Shown here: piece after piece, positions 36,641 to 48,129 of the stretch
Position numbering within the stretch: position 1 is the first letter of the stretch
Layout of the letters: each line of letters starts with the position of its first letter
Source: Pithys albifrons albifrons
Taxonomy: Eukaryota > Chordata > Aves > Passeriformes > Thamnophilidae
DNA length: 64,000 nt
Direction of reading: 5' to 3'
Assembly (NCBI RefSeq): GCF_047495875.1
Contig: NC_092474.1
Coordinates: 12,059,655-12,123,654, forward strand
Translations under genes and position numbers: made by a program
The notes under the pieces: generated by a model
Seen by the model: the letters and a program-made list of their open reading frames with translations, nothing else
The model's database searches: none
What the model was told of the DNA's origin: nothing

Positions 36641-39600
36641 GCCAAAAATACAGCCCAAAATGTGATGTGCAATCTCGAATGTGTGGGCAGAAATGTCAAG
36701 TGTCAAGAGAAAAAGCACAGACAAGAACTCGCTTGGGGCACTTGTTTTTGCGAAGGGATGTGGCTCAAGAGTAGCAGCAGACATTTCACACAGGATGAGC
36801 ACTCATCTCTGCTCTAATCCTAAACTCAGTCTCCCTTGGAAAGTCTGCATGCTTCTATTTTTAATCAGAATCCCAAGGTCCCTTCCTCTTACACTGGGAC
36901 TAGTCTTTGAGGTCATAATTAGAGCCAATTGCAAACCATTGGCTTGTCATTGAAATGAAATAGGTTTGCTTGACACCAGAGGTTAGAGCAAAATTCCTCT
37001 TCAACCAGAGGAGCAGGATCAGTGAAGATTTGTCCATGGGGAAGTCCCAGATGGTTCATGACAATGGACACTGGGACAAAATGAAACAGTATTTGCACGG
37101 ATTCAACCTTAAATCCTGGGTTATTCCTGCAGCAGGAAGGGATCCTGATGCAGGTGATGTGTGACAGAGCATGGCGAGCTACAACTGACCATCACTTCGG
37201 GTTTATGCCTTCAACCCTTCCTTACAATGCTTACAGTTGTCTGCTCTCACAGAGAACAAACACAATTCCTCATTTTTCAGGGCCGAATATTCCCTTCTGT
37301 TCCTGTGAGAACAGCCCCTGAGCCCTGATGACAGTCATGCCTTAGGCTGGAAGGCCCCAATTCAGAAATGTACCCCATCAGCAAACCACTTCAGCACCTG
37401 CTTAACTTTGGGGCTGGATCTACACAGCCTCCAGAACACGCTTTCAATTTATTAATAGTTTAAAGCAACAGGAACAGATTGTGGGGAGTGGAATTTAAGA
37501 ACTATGCTGCACTGGGATCAGTATGGGGGAAAAGCAATCCCCCTTTCCAAAAAACAAATATTTAAGTGGGTAAAAAAATAAAAAGGATGAAAACATAAAA
37601 GTATGAAAGTTCCCTCGGATATATTTTAAAATAAGTGTCTCTGCCTGTCCCCTCCCCCACCAGCATATTTCAAGCACTTTGGATGTTTGTGTCTGTCTTC
37701 CTTTCAAGGAACCCTGAGCACATGAATGGGCAGAGCAGCAGAATGAATGGGACACTTCAAAGAAAATGAAAACCATTACTGGGAAATCTGTTTATAGAGA
37801 GAATGAATGATTATGAGAGAAGATGCCAGCAGAGAGAGAACACAAGTGAGGGTGCTCTCTGCACAGTGCACAACATAACTCAGGGGGGTTCAGACCTCTC
37901 CTTAGCAATATGCCCTTGGGTAAATTTTGGGTAAAAAGCCCCCACCCCCTTCAGTCTTCCCAGCAAGCCCAGAGCCCCCTCCAATGCCATAGGAATGGAA
38001 GCATTCCTGAGCCCCCCATGCACCTGCTCCTGAGCCCCCTGCGGGGTGACCCCCCCTTCTCTCCCAGTGTCAAGATAGGATATTAAAAGAAATTATTCCC
38101 ATTGCCTAGTGTAGATGAGAAATGGATAAACAACATGTCAGTCACATTCCAAGTGTGTAAACTCCATTTACCCTCGACACCACCACAGAGAGACCCTGCC
38201 CTGAGAACTGCAGATTTTATCTGAACCTCACAACATTCTCACAGAGTCTCATCCATCTCCACTGTTGCCTTGTGCTGAGTTTGCAGAGCACTCTGCATTG
38301 CATGTGCACTGCCCAGGGACCAAAATATTTGCACTGGTTCAACTGGACCCAGATGCAACTCCTTCTGAATCTATCCAACCCAGTTTCTGACAGCCAAGCC
38401 AGCAACTTGGCATCTTTTTGGGGGAGGAAAGATGGGAATAAAAAGGGCTGACAACTTCTCCCATATTGGTACTGATTACACAACCAGTGCAATCTTCCAC
38501 ACAGGGAGCCTTGGAGATTTCCATGCTTTCATACAGCACCTAAAGGCAGAACTACCAAGGCAAAACAAACAGCCCCTTGTCATTCCCACCTTCATCACCC
38601 TCACTTAGCAGAGCAGATGAGCCCAGACACACAACACATGGACAAATGCATGGGTGCTATGGTTGATTCTTACCTGCTGGGAGATAAAGAGGCAGTGGCA
38701 AGTCATACAGCCCAGGGTAACAGTGCAGTAAGGCCCTACTTAGAACCACCAGAGTGGGGAGATGGCAGTAGAAAATAGTCCTGAACCACCCTTGTTGGTT
38801 TTGACATAAAGAAGAAGAAAATATTTGTCCTTCTTCAAATACTATTTGTACCATGACCAGTGTGGTTTACACAGCACTCTCAGGAGATGCAGGGAGATGG
38901 ACACCAGCATCCCTGGGGCTGTGGCAGAAGCATGTGAGATGCAAACATTAGTCCTCCAAGAGCTCAAGGAATGATACTATTACAGCATCACTCAGAGCAC
39001 CAGCTGATGAAGCCACCAGTTTTTCCCATGTCACTGACTTCTTCAGGAGAAAACCAATCCTTCCTAAACATGCTCAGGATAATAAAAGACCCCAAGGAAA
39101 TGTGATGGCTACATACTAGATTAGTCCATATTCCCTAGGGTCCATTTAGCAAGGCAAGGGTAGAGCCTGGACTGTGCTATCACCTGGGTTATGCCCTGAA
39201 AGCTCCAAACAACATCATGCTCAAACAAAAGCAACAATTGGAGTGTCACTGGAAAGCTGCCTGCTAAAGACCTTCCTTGGTGCCTCTGTTGACTTGACAT
39301 CTGTCGGTTCCTCCTCTCTCCACAGGAGCTCCACCTTGGCAGCGAGTCAGAGCCACTGCCCGCCCAGCTCTCTTGGTGGAGCCCAACACTGCTGTTTCAT
39401 GTAGGTGGGCACCATCACCTCTCTGCCACTCTAATCATCTCCCATTACAGTCTGGGCTTCAGTAATCAAAAGTGAAACCTGAAAGTAGGCTGAGCTCCAG
39501 CTGAGTGCAAAGGCAGCAGCCATGCCAACCAGATTTCGGTGGCTCCTTTCATCTGCTCCTCTCAAGGGAAGGACAGCGAGCACAAGTCAGTGATGGATCA

Positions 39601-40195
39601 ACTCAGTGTTGGATACCCAATTGCTCCTATCTCACATATAATCCCCTGGCACCTTGCCAAAGTGGTAATAATTTAGTGATAATAACAAGTCTACGGAGAG
39701 GCTCTCACCTATTCTTATTCATTTGAACACCTGATTTAAGCTGTGTGTTTCACAGATCAAGCAGATAAAGTGTCCTTTCCATCCTTGTGCCTGGATACAC
39801 AGGGGCATGAGGCACCAGGAAAGCCCTGCAATAGCACAATTTCCCAGCTGCCTCTTCTGAGCTTGGGTGCACAGTGCTCTGAGCAGGTGGATTCTGTGCA
39901 CTGACTGCTCTAATCTTCAATTCCTGTCCCAGGAAACACCTCCAGCTCCTTACAAATTGGTCCTTCAGGTGAACTGCTCACCAGCTGGTACCGTAACATT
40001 AATACCAACCTTCAGGCACTAACAGAAAAGAGAGAGAAGAAAACAAAAGCACTTCCTGTTCCTTATTCCAGGGTAACCTTCCATCAGAATCATTCAACAT
40101 GGGTGACCACACAAGCGTGGGGAAAACTGCCAGACAAAGTGACACAATCAGAAAGTACTCAGGCTGCACTCCCGTGGTTTACCATGAAGTCACCA
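36641..40195. other. Gene-free stretch
   Basis: I see no gene, RNA or recognisable repeat. Frames are under 95 codons with matching antisense frames. A moderate CTCF-like match may lie near 38031-38046 (GCCCCCTGCGGGG) but is too weak to call. Confidence 0.5.
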
Positions 40196-40199
40196 AAGC

Positions 40200-40580
40200 C
40201 CCCGTCTGTGTATTTATCTAACAAGAATAAATGATTGGGAATCACAAACTGTAAAATTATAAATATGTCTGGAGAGGTGACATCATAACAAATGAGATGG
40301 GAACAGAGCTCCAGTGACTTATGTCGTCATCTCAACCCTGGATGAATGCATAACCTCAGATGCAATTTCACAGCTTTCGTTGAGGGTGGATGGTGTGGCT
40401 TTTTTATTTTAAATAAAGAATAAAAGACACTGTCTCGTTTTCTCTCCATCACGCTTCCCTTGCACTGGGCAGCTCCCATATTTACCATCTTCTCTTTGTT
40501 TCAGAGCTATTGAATCTTATCCTAACACAAATTATACTCTCAAAAGAAAGGAGTATCAATTTAAGGTAATGAAGTAAAGG
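40200..40580. promoter_or_regulatory. Enhancer-like block (candidate)
   Basis: Repeat-free, with GAATAAATGATTGGG, AAATTATAAATATG, GTGACATCATAAC (CRE/AP-1-like), TATGTCGTCATC, TTTTATTTTAAATAAAG. Dense, non-repetitive factor-like words suggest a conserved element. Inference only. Confidence 0.32.
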
Positions 40581-41725
40581 TTTTCTGGATGAAAACCATA
40601 GAAGAACATGAGGAAAGTTACTGGGTTTGTACCTAAGCAGTTTTTGAAGAGCAAAGATAGTAAGGAAAAGAGAAAGAAATCACCTTTTATGTTAGCCCAG
40701 TATTTTATTTTGAACCTGACTTGGAGGGATGCTGAGGATCTCCACGTTTCACTAATTTTCTAGAAACACGAGGGGGTTCAGGATTGGAGGCCACCCTTAA
40801 AAAGCAAGGACTGAAGGCAAAATTTCCAGACATCCCGTTTGTGGCTCAGGTGTCCAAGCACTACTAGAGGAAAAAAGAAATCAGTGGAATCCAGGTTTTG
40901 AAGTCACTTTAATTCCCTCAGATTTTATGTTTACATCCAAAGTTGCTGAGGCATGTGGCAAATGCTGAGGTCTTATCTGCTACTGCCAGAAGGTTTCAGA
41001 AGGGCACAAAAATCCACATGGCAAAGTTCAGCAGGATTTGGCATGCCAAAGCTTGTTCACCTTCTATGGAAATCCCAGTAAGAAGCTGGGTAACTAAACT
41101 GGAACCAGCACTGGGAGGCAACATCTCCAAGTGGAGACTGAAACCTCATCTCTTTCTCCTTCAGAGCTGGAGAGAGACTGGTGTGAGAGGCAGGAATTGT
41201 CCCACTGGGTAAAGCAGAGGGTTGAAAGTCTTTTCCCCAAGCTTTGCTGGGCTCCAAGTTAAAGAAATACAGCTGGGTCCACATCCATGCAGGAAAGTGA
41301 ATTTACTGACAACAGCTTTCCTTTTCTTACGAGGATTCTTTTTCAGTCCACAGAGCCAGTTCTGCAAACCACATGCTGGCCAAATCTTGGGAGGCCAAAT
41401 CAGAATTTCCTTCCCCCGTGCAGATTTCCTATATGACATGGGCACATCCTGTAGCGCCTCTGTCCAGGTAGGGAGCTCTGCACAGGGAAAATGCCCTGCA
41501 GGGATCAGGGCAACACAGTTTTGAGACCAAGCAGTCTATATTATTGAAAATCTGGGAAACTACAGCTGAAATTTTGCAGGGGCTTCCTATTCCTATACCC
41601 AGACAGCACCAAACTTCATGTTAAACCTCACAAAGGAGATTTTTCCAGACCCCCAAGGCCATCATGGCTTCTGATACAAACCAAAGGTTCAAACCCCTCC
41701 AAACTTCAGCAAAGCTTTGCTCCAA
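40581..41725. other. Gene-free stretch
   Basis: No gene is recognised; frames around 41057-41524 are about 100 codons on both strands with no domain. Confidence 0.45.
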
Positions 41726-41729
41726 GATG

Positions 41730-42275
41730 CAAGCTCCAGGTTTAATGGTGTATTTACTGATGAGGTGAAATATGAATCTGGTTCTGACTTTAAAAAGCCA
41801 ATTGTATTTTGGGGGTGGAGGGAGGGGGAAGGGGTGCTCTGACCTGACCCGCTAATCTCTTTTTCTTCCTTTAAAGTTGTCTTCTAAATCTGAACATTAA
41901 AGGTGATTAGATACCTAAGGGACTTCCCATGTCATTAGTTAATACTTTAGAGCTTGTTTTGGTTCCAGCTAGCAGTAATGCAGAGCCCTTTGGATAATAC
42001 ATCACCCTGCTCAAATATGCCTGCACAGTCTCCAGATGATATACCCCACCCGTGTCTGCCTCTGTACAGCTCACAGATTGGAAGGGTCGGAGACGAGTTT
42101 AATTTAAAGATGAGCCGCCCTTGGGCTGCCAAAGGAAATGGCGTGTCAGCTACGTCAAAAATAGATACTGTTGTGCAGATATATGGAGGGAGAGATGGAC
42201 GCTGCCAGTGCTATCAATTACCTGGATTGCCTTTAAATGTCAAAGCAAATCCTTACCCATTCCTTCTCTAAAACT
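41730..42275. promoter_or_regulatory. Strongest enhancer-like block in the window
   Basis: About 540 bases with the texture of a deeply conserved noncoding element. Words include AAAGCCAATTGTATTTT, CATTAAAGGTGATTAG, GTCATTAGTTAATAC, GGTTCCAGCTAGCAG, GTTTAATTTAAAG, GCTACGTCAAAAATAG, GCTATCAATTACC and CCTTTAAATGTC, with little low-complexity sequence except a G-rich tract at 41811-41836. A plus-strand frame (41954-42271, about 105 codons) runs through it but has no domain. CpGs are retained in AT-rich context (GGTCGGAGACGAG, GAGCCGCC, GGCGTG, TACGTC, GACGC). Confidence 0.42.
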
Positions 42276-42279
42276 TAAA

Positions 42280-43115
42280 TCACTGAGAGAGACAAGGTCA
42301 ACCCAAGCAGGCTGGAATGCTGGGAGAGGAAAACATGTACATAATGTTGCATGTGTGAGGGGATAATTTGTGTGCACACACATACTGAAGGAGCATTAAA
42401 AGCATATTGGAATCAAGGATTCCAATTCTGAAACAGCACTGCTGGCTTTTCAGGTGTCATCAAAAACAGTCCCCCAAAAAAAAGATACTTTCCAAGTCAA
42501 TAAAAGTGGCCTCCTGGACTAAAGATATTTAAAAGTCCCATGTTGCCCCTATTTTGCATTGTCTCATGTTGGGTTTTCCCCCCCCCCGTGGGGATATAGA
42601 TGCTTTTGACAGATTCAAAAGAAACCCCACAAATCTAAAGTGCCTTTAGGGAAGACCAGAGCAGACTATCTTGGTATATACTTTTCCCTCTCGCTGCTGA
42701 GCAAATAATACAAGCATAACATATGTGCACCTACTTATTGGCATCCTTCAAGGCAGACCTCCTGGGAAACAGCATGAAATGATCCCTTGGGAAGGGCCCC
42801 AGCCCTTTTGGGAACAGGATATGGGGAAATTGAGGAGTCGGAGAAAAGGGGAAATCATCAAATCCTACAGGTGGGTAAATAAAAGGAGACAGAGTTTATT
42901 ACAATAGAGAGGCAAACATAAGGTTTAAGCTTGGTCTCTTAAGAAATGAGGTTTCTGCAATCAGCCTGCACGTGGGATACATATATAAAATATAAATAAA
43001 ACAAACATACTCATCTCCCCCGTCTCCAATAACTTCCAAATTTGTTGGCCAGTTCCAACCCAGCTTGGTGGAGGGGGCAGAGGTCTCACAGTTCCTACAA
43101 GTTTTATGAAAATAG
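42280..43115. other. Gene-free stretch
   Basis: Nothing gene-like. A C-run lies near 42580-42588. Confidence 0.45.
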
Positions 43116-43119
43116 GGCC

Positions 43120-43565
43120 CTCCTCTGTATCCTGAGACTTATTAATGCCCACACTGAAAGAAATTGTTGAGCTCACGTTGCAGCTTATTAGTAATATTAT
43201 TAGACACTGGAGAATCCACAGGGGAGAGAGAAATATTAAGAACGCCCCAATGGCAGGAAAAGCTCCAGTTGGAGTTTGCACCTTCTTAGACACCAGAGGA
43301 TCCAACCACAAGACACCAACTGGTTTGAAACCCCCGTTTCATTGCGTCTCATGCTAATAACCACTTCTTTTACATAAAGATATTTTGTGTGCTCCCAGGC
43401 TGGCTTCCCAAAGCAGCACCAGCCAATTAAGCCGAGCTGTAATTTATGGCTCCCAGCTTGCTTTGCCTTCTTCCTAGGAGGGATCAGTTAGCCATGCCAA
43501 GATGCATGGAGGAGGAATGTAATCATGGGGTACATTTATCACCTGCCTTTTCATGGAGGGCACTG
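43120..43565. promoter_or_regulatory. Enhancer-like block (candidate)
   Basis: Two motif-rich segments. The first (43135-43210) has CTTATTAATGCC and GCTTATTAGTAATATTATTAG. The second (43370-43555) has CCAGCCAATTAAGCCGAG, CTGTAATTTATGG and GAATGTAATCATGG. Repeat-free, with retained CpGs. Visual evidence only. Confidence 0.33.
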
Positions 43566-45555
43566 GCCTGATTTCTGTGCTCTTCCTTCAACAGGATCAT
43601 CTCCTCTAGATAACTCTGCACCAGGCCAGAGAGCAGATGTACATTAAGCTCTGATTTCAGCACGGTGCATCCCGGAGCCCAGTCGCTTCCCATGCACGGG
43701 ATGTAGGGTAAAAATGTAAAGAATTTCAGATAAACACATTTGGAAAGCCACTTAGAGCTACTGGACAGATGCAGGCGAGGAAGGCAGAGGAATATTTTTG
43801 CAATGAACAGGCAAAGAGGGACACTGTTCATCTCTTGAGGCATGTGAGCTGCTCTCTAGTTCTAGAGAATGTGAGTTTTGGCTGGGCAAGAGACTCTTAA
43901 GCATTGAAGACTATAAAAAGGAGTTGTATAAGAGCAGGGAGGCCACAGAGGAGACAGAGGACATGGGTCAGAACTACATTAAGACTTGCCTGACAGTTGT
44001 CACCAGTTTAGTTCCATTGGTTTGCCAGATCCAAGGGAATACTCACCAGGAGTGGGTGTAAGGCTCCAGCAGCTCAGTGCCACGTGGGTACTGCACAAAG
44101 GAACAGGCACTTTTGGTACCACCATGTACACATGACCATGAGTGTCACAGGACAAAGACAATCCACCTTGAAGGTTTCTCTCCCTTTCTAAAGGAAAACT
44201 GATAAAATAGCTGTGAGGCTTTAATAATAACCACATAGCACCACACCAGGATATAGCCCTGACCTACCCCCAACCCTACAAACCCATCTCCAGCATCACT
44301 GGGCATCTGCTCAGAACTTACCAGCCTGATTGTCTCCTTTCCTACCCATTCCCACGGCATGATGAAACACAACTCCCTTCCTTCAGGGGCTGTTTGTCCA
44401 GTTGCATCTGCACATAACAAGGTGGGCTTTTTAGGTGGTTTCAGTGTAAAATAAGAGATAATTTTTAGTTTCATTTTAGCTTTGCCAGCAGTCAGGATGA
44501 TGCAAGTGGTTGTAGGAACAAGCCAAAGAGTCAGCAATGGCCTGAAGCAGAGCAAAGAGAAGGCAAGAGCTGCCCAATATTGCTTTTACAAAAATCTCCC
44601 TTTCCTACAAAGCAGAGGATCAAAAGATTATGCTGGGAAGGAGCAGCTCATTACTACACCAAAGCATTAGGCTGGGTGGTCCCATGGAAATTGGGGTGCC
44701 ACTGATTTCTGCAAGCCTGGGATCCAATCCTTCCTTTTTTCACCACATTACTCTGAAAAGCCTGGAAGCAACCACAGCCCACCAGCTCTCTAGAGCAAGT
44801 GCAGCAAAAGCTGGTCAAAGTCACCTGCTCTGAGCACCCTGGGCTCCGTTCCAGACTCCAGAAACCAGTTTTGGGGTCAATGGGAAGTTCATCTCAGCCC
44901 TCAGGAGAGGGCAACTCACCCATCCAATTAACAGCTAAAACACTGCTGCTTCTTGTGTGTGCAGACTCCCAGTGGTGGTGGGGTCTCTATGAATAATTGA
45001 TGGCCACAAGTTGCTGTGGTTATCAGTGTAACTGCAATGCTGTGCTGGGAAGAAATTTCCAGCCCATAAGAAGCAGAAAATGCCTCCTTCCCTTCTCACA
45101 CAGGAACATAATGACCCACTATCACGCTCTTGTAGGTCACTCAAGCTTTTCGTGCACCAGACAGACTCCCATGATGGTCTACGAGCATTTTGCTGGTATG
45201 GGCTCGATTCTGCAGTCCCAAAGTTGCAATTTCCCCAAGAATGTCTGGAATTTCCCCCTTTATACAACACACGTTTGCAGGTTCCTGCTTTGATGAGTGA
45301 ATATCTTCATTTACCAGGGGAAGTGTTCCCACACATGTGCTGTCTCTTTGAACAACCCAAGCCACCAGCTCAACCTCAAGGCAGATGAATTGCCCTTCCT
45401 CCTTCTCAAGGCCTCTAAAACCCTGAAATTTTTTTTTTATTTAAGTGTGCATGTTTTGATTTAAACCTCACAGCTCAGAGCTGGCTCTGTCTTTTCTTCG
45501 ATTGCCTATTTGCCACCCTGCAGAAAGTGCTGGGTTTTGCCAACTGGAAAAACAC
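43566..45555. other. Gene-free stretch with one splice-donor-like site
   Basis: No gene can be supported. On the minus strand a frame open between a CAG acceptor-like site (about 44418) and a perfect CTG|GTAAGT donor-like site (last exon base 44322) would give a 32-codon exon, but no partner or family is recognisable. Other frames (136 codons at 44145-44555 minus) overlap it. Confidence 0.35.
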
Positions 45556-45559
45556 CTTA

Positions 45560-45670
<111 letters not shown>

Positions 45671-45800
45671 ATTATTGAGGGTTCATGAGAGATCCTTATT
45701 TTGAAAGTCAGAATCCCATTTCTTGGTTTATTATTAGAGAAGGGAGTTGCTTTAATGTTACATTTTCTGACAAAGGACTACACCAAAGAGAAAGAAGTTT

Positions 45801-45840
45801 CAGACCTGGAACTGAAGATTCAGATCTGGTACTGAAGATT
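45801..45840. repeat. Tandem duplication, 20-bp unit x 2
   Basis: The 20-base unit at 45801-45820 is repeated at 45821-45840 with two substitutions (CAGACCTGGA versus CAGATCTGGT, then identical ACTGAAGATT). Local slippage or short duplication. Confidence 0.9.
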
Positions 45841-46071
45841 CATACTTTGGAAAAAAGATCTCTCTAGTTGTTGCCTATTCTTTCAGCTTTACACAAGCTG
45901 AACATCTTGAAGGAACTTCTCCAATCTGAGTGCCATATTTTTGCAGGAATAAATTTATTTCACTTAAAGATGAATAATAGAATGGTCAAGAAAGTAATTT
46001 CTCTCCTGTGGCACCCTCCTTCCACATCCTAGTAGGATGTGAGCACGTACAGAAATTCCCTTGTGTCAGGA

Positions 46072-46292
46072 GTTTAGATATTAGAAAAAGGTTCTTCCCC
46101 CAGAGGGTGGTTGGGCACCAAACAGGCTCCCCAGGGCAGTGGGCACAGCACCAAGGCTGCCAGAGCTCCAGGAGAATTTGGACAGTAATTTTTGGGCACA
46201 TAGTGTGACTCTTGGGAATGGTCCTGTGCAGACCCAGGAGCTGGATCCTCGTGGGTCTCTTCCAACCCTGCATACTCTGTGGTTCTCTGTAG
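46072..46292 (+). mobile_element. CR1-type LINE, diverged 3' end
   Basis: Reads in sense orientation like the C-terminal end of CR1 ORF2 plus 3' UTR: 'ttagaaaaaggttcttccccc' (the Arg-Lys-x-Phe-Phe-x block), 'ggctccccagggcagtgg' and finally 'gtgggtctcttccaaccctgcatactctgtggttctctg', a diverged form of the terminal block and octamer tail. It is 5'-truncated and heavily substituted, so older than the CR1 copies at 59.4 and 62 kb, and from a different subfamily. Confidence 0.8.
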
Positions 46293-46548
46293 CACTTGGT
46301 GCTCTCCTGCCATTTGCTGATCTGTTTCAATCTGAAGGAGCTCAGGATCAAGCTGATCACTAAGGGAAATCTCCAGGACAGGTGCCAGATTCGTGCTGGC
46401 AGTGAGCTGTGCCAGGCTGCAGCCAGTGATGAAACCCTCAGCTATGGCTGGAGAAGTGAAGAAGGGGAGAACTTTTGAGCACAGGTCTACCAAGAACAAC
46501 TCCAAAAGTTCTCTGCCAGCAATTCATCTATAGCTCAGCCTTGGGCTC

Positions 46549-46880
46549 TTATAGAAAAATACTAACTTTAAAACAATCATGCAAGTCATTTCTCTCCTTT
46601 AAAGGTTTATCCTGGGCTATATCTGAGTTCTCCAAAGTGTTCTGGTCATTCTGCAGCGCTGCACAAAGGTCTTTCTGCACAGCAGGGTTGGGAGTCAGAG
46701 CACTGCCATCAGCAGGGGAAGGAGGAGAACTGCTGGGACCGGGCGGAGATTTGGTCTCTGTACACCACCACGGCTCTGGTTTTTGCTGTTCAGCACTGTC
46801 CAAGCTGCAGTTTTCTTTGAAGGGCTGCCCATTTTTGTGCTGCTCGCAATACACTTCATAATTAGAAGTCAAAAAGATTG
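46549..46880 (-). other. Possible coding exon (unproven)
   Basis: On the minus strand a frame stays open for at least 108 codons. The peptide is polar and natural-looking (rich in Asp, Glu, Asn, Gln, Lys, Ser and Pro, no homopolymers), unlike most chance frames here. An AAA|GTTAGT donor-like site lies near its end at about 46560, and a stop sits just upstream at about 46910 with only a weak CTGAG acceptor-like context. I recognise no domain. The length is not significant for 64 kb, so this may be chance. Confidence 0.15.
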
Positions 46881-46910
46881 CCTCTATACTTGAAAATTCT
46901 CAGCAATGTC

Positions 46911-47990
46911 CCTGCTCCAACCCCAGCTCATGGGCTCTTTTTCCAGGAAAAAAAAAATGATGGCAGATATAATATTTCTTGAGACTTCCCATCTACAGAT
47001 CTCAAAGTGTGGATCAGTGTTCAATGAGGACTCAAACTGCATCTAGGTTTGCCTTGGCCTTAGCACTAAATGTCAGGCAGAGGATGAAGTGAAAGACTTC
47101 TTATGAACACATTCCAGCACAGCCAAACCATCATCCCAGTCCAACACACCAGCAAAATCAGAGAGCCAGTGTCAGGAAGAAATCAGAAAACGGGATTTTT
47201 CTCTCCAAAAGAGATGCCAGGGTGTCGATTTCACTTTCTCCTGATTTCAGGTTGAAAGGAAAAATCAAAGTGAAGATGTTGAGACATTTTGCAGAATAGA
47301 AATTCTCAAATATTCTAAGATGGAATTTTTTACTTTAATGTACAGCCCAAAACTCAGAACCAAATCAAGTCAGAATAAGTACAAGGTGAAAGTGAAAGGG
47401 GAAAAGAAATATCTCCATTTCAAACTGTTTCTGAATTTCCTCCAGCACCCAGTTGAAATGGGATGTGTTCCTGCAGAATCATTCTCTGCAGGCAAGACAG
47501 TTACTTCTTAGGGAAACCTCTCCCTGTCACCATTTGGGATCAAGAAACCAAGTATCCCCTGCTTGAAAAATTCAGGGAAAGCAGACAGAAGTTGTAACCT
47601 CACAGCCACGATAAAATACACAAAATACAATGTTGAAATTGTCTTCTCTGTGTATGCCTTTTGTCTTAGTTCAGGAACTTATCTCCAGCATTCCGAATAC
47701 AGAAATCAGATGGTTACCTTGAAGAACTGGGCTTGACAGGGCTCTCTGATCACTAAAAGAAGATGAGCAAACTCAACAGACCTGTGAAAGCTGCAGGAAG
47801 GAAAATATCCTGGTAGGAAGGAAAATCACCATCAAGCAGTGATGCTGGGGGTGCGCCACTCTGACCTTGTTTCAAGCTCCAGTGTGCTGATTTATGATTA
47901 AAATGGAGGGGAAGAGAAGGAGAAGTTCTTTTTCCTGTTAAGTACAGCCCTGGGATGGTTTGGACCAGCCGCGGCATCTCCCCGAAATCC
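46911..47990. other. Gene-free stretch
   Basis: No gene, RNA or clear repeat is visible; short A-rich run near 46948-46957. Confidence 0.5.
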
Positions 47991-48000
47991 GCATCCTTCC

Positions 48001-48015
48001 AGTGCCCTCTCGTGG
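48001..48015 (-). promoter_or_regulatory. CTCF-like motif, minus orientation
   Basis: The plus strand reads AGTGCCCTCTCGTGG; its complement CCACGAGAGGGCACT matches 14 of 15 positions of the CTCF core CCASYAGRKGGCRSY by my count. It lies in a small CpG-rich spot (47965-48130, with CCGCGGC, TGGCCGCCGC, GGACGGCGAG) isolated in ordinary sequence. This is the best such motif I noticed in the window. Confidence 0.5.
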
Positions 48016-48129
48016 CCGCCGCTCCCGCTGCAGCCCGAGGGATGAGCATCCCAGAGGGGAGCACAGGGAATGACCGTCCCAGGGATGCTGGCAGGATACG
48101 GGTATTGCTTAAGGACGGCGAGACACGGG

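Noticed and set aside
38031..38046. Weak CTCF-like match
   Set aside because: About 12 of 15 positions with mismatches in the right half; such matches occur often by chance.
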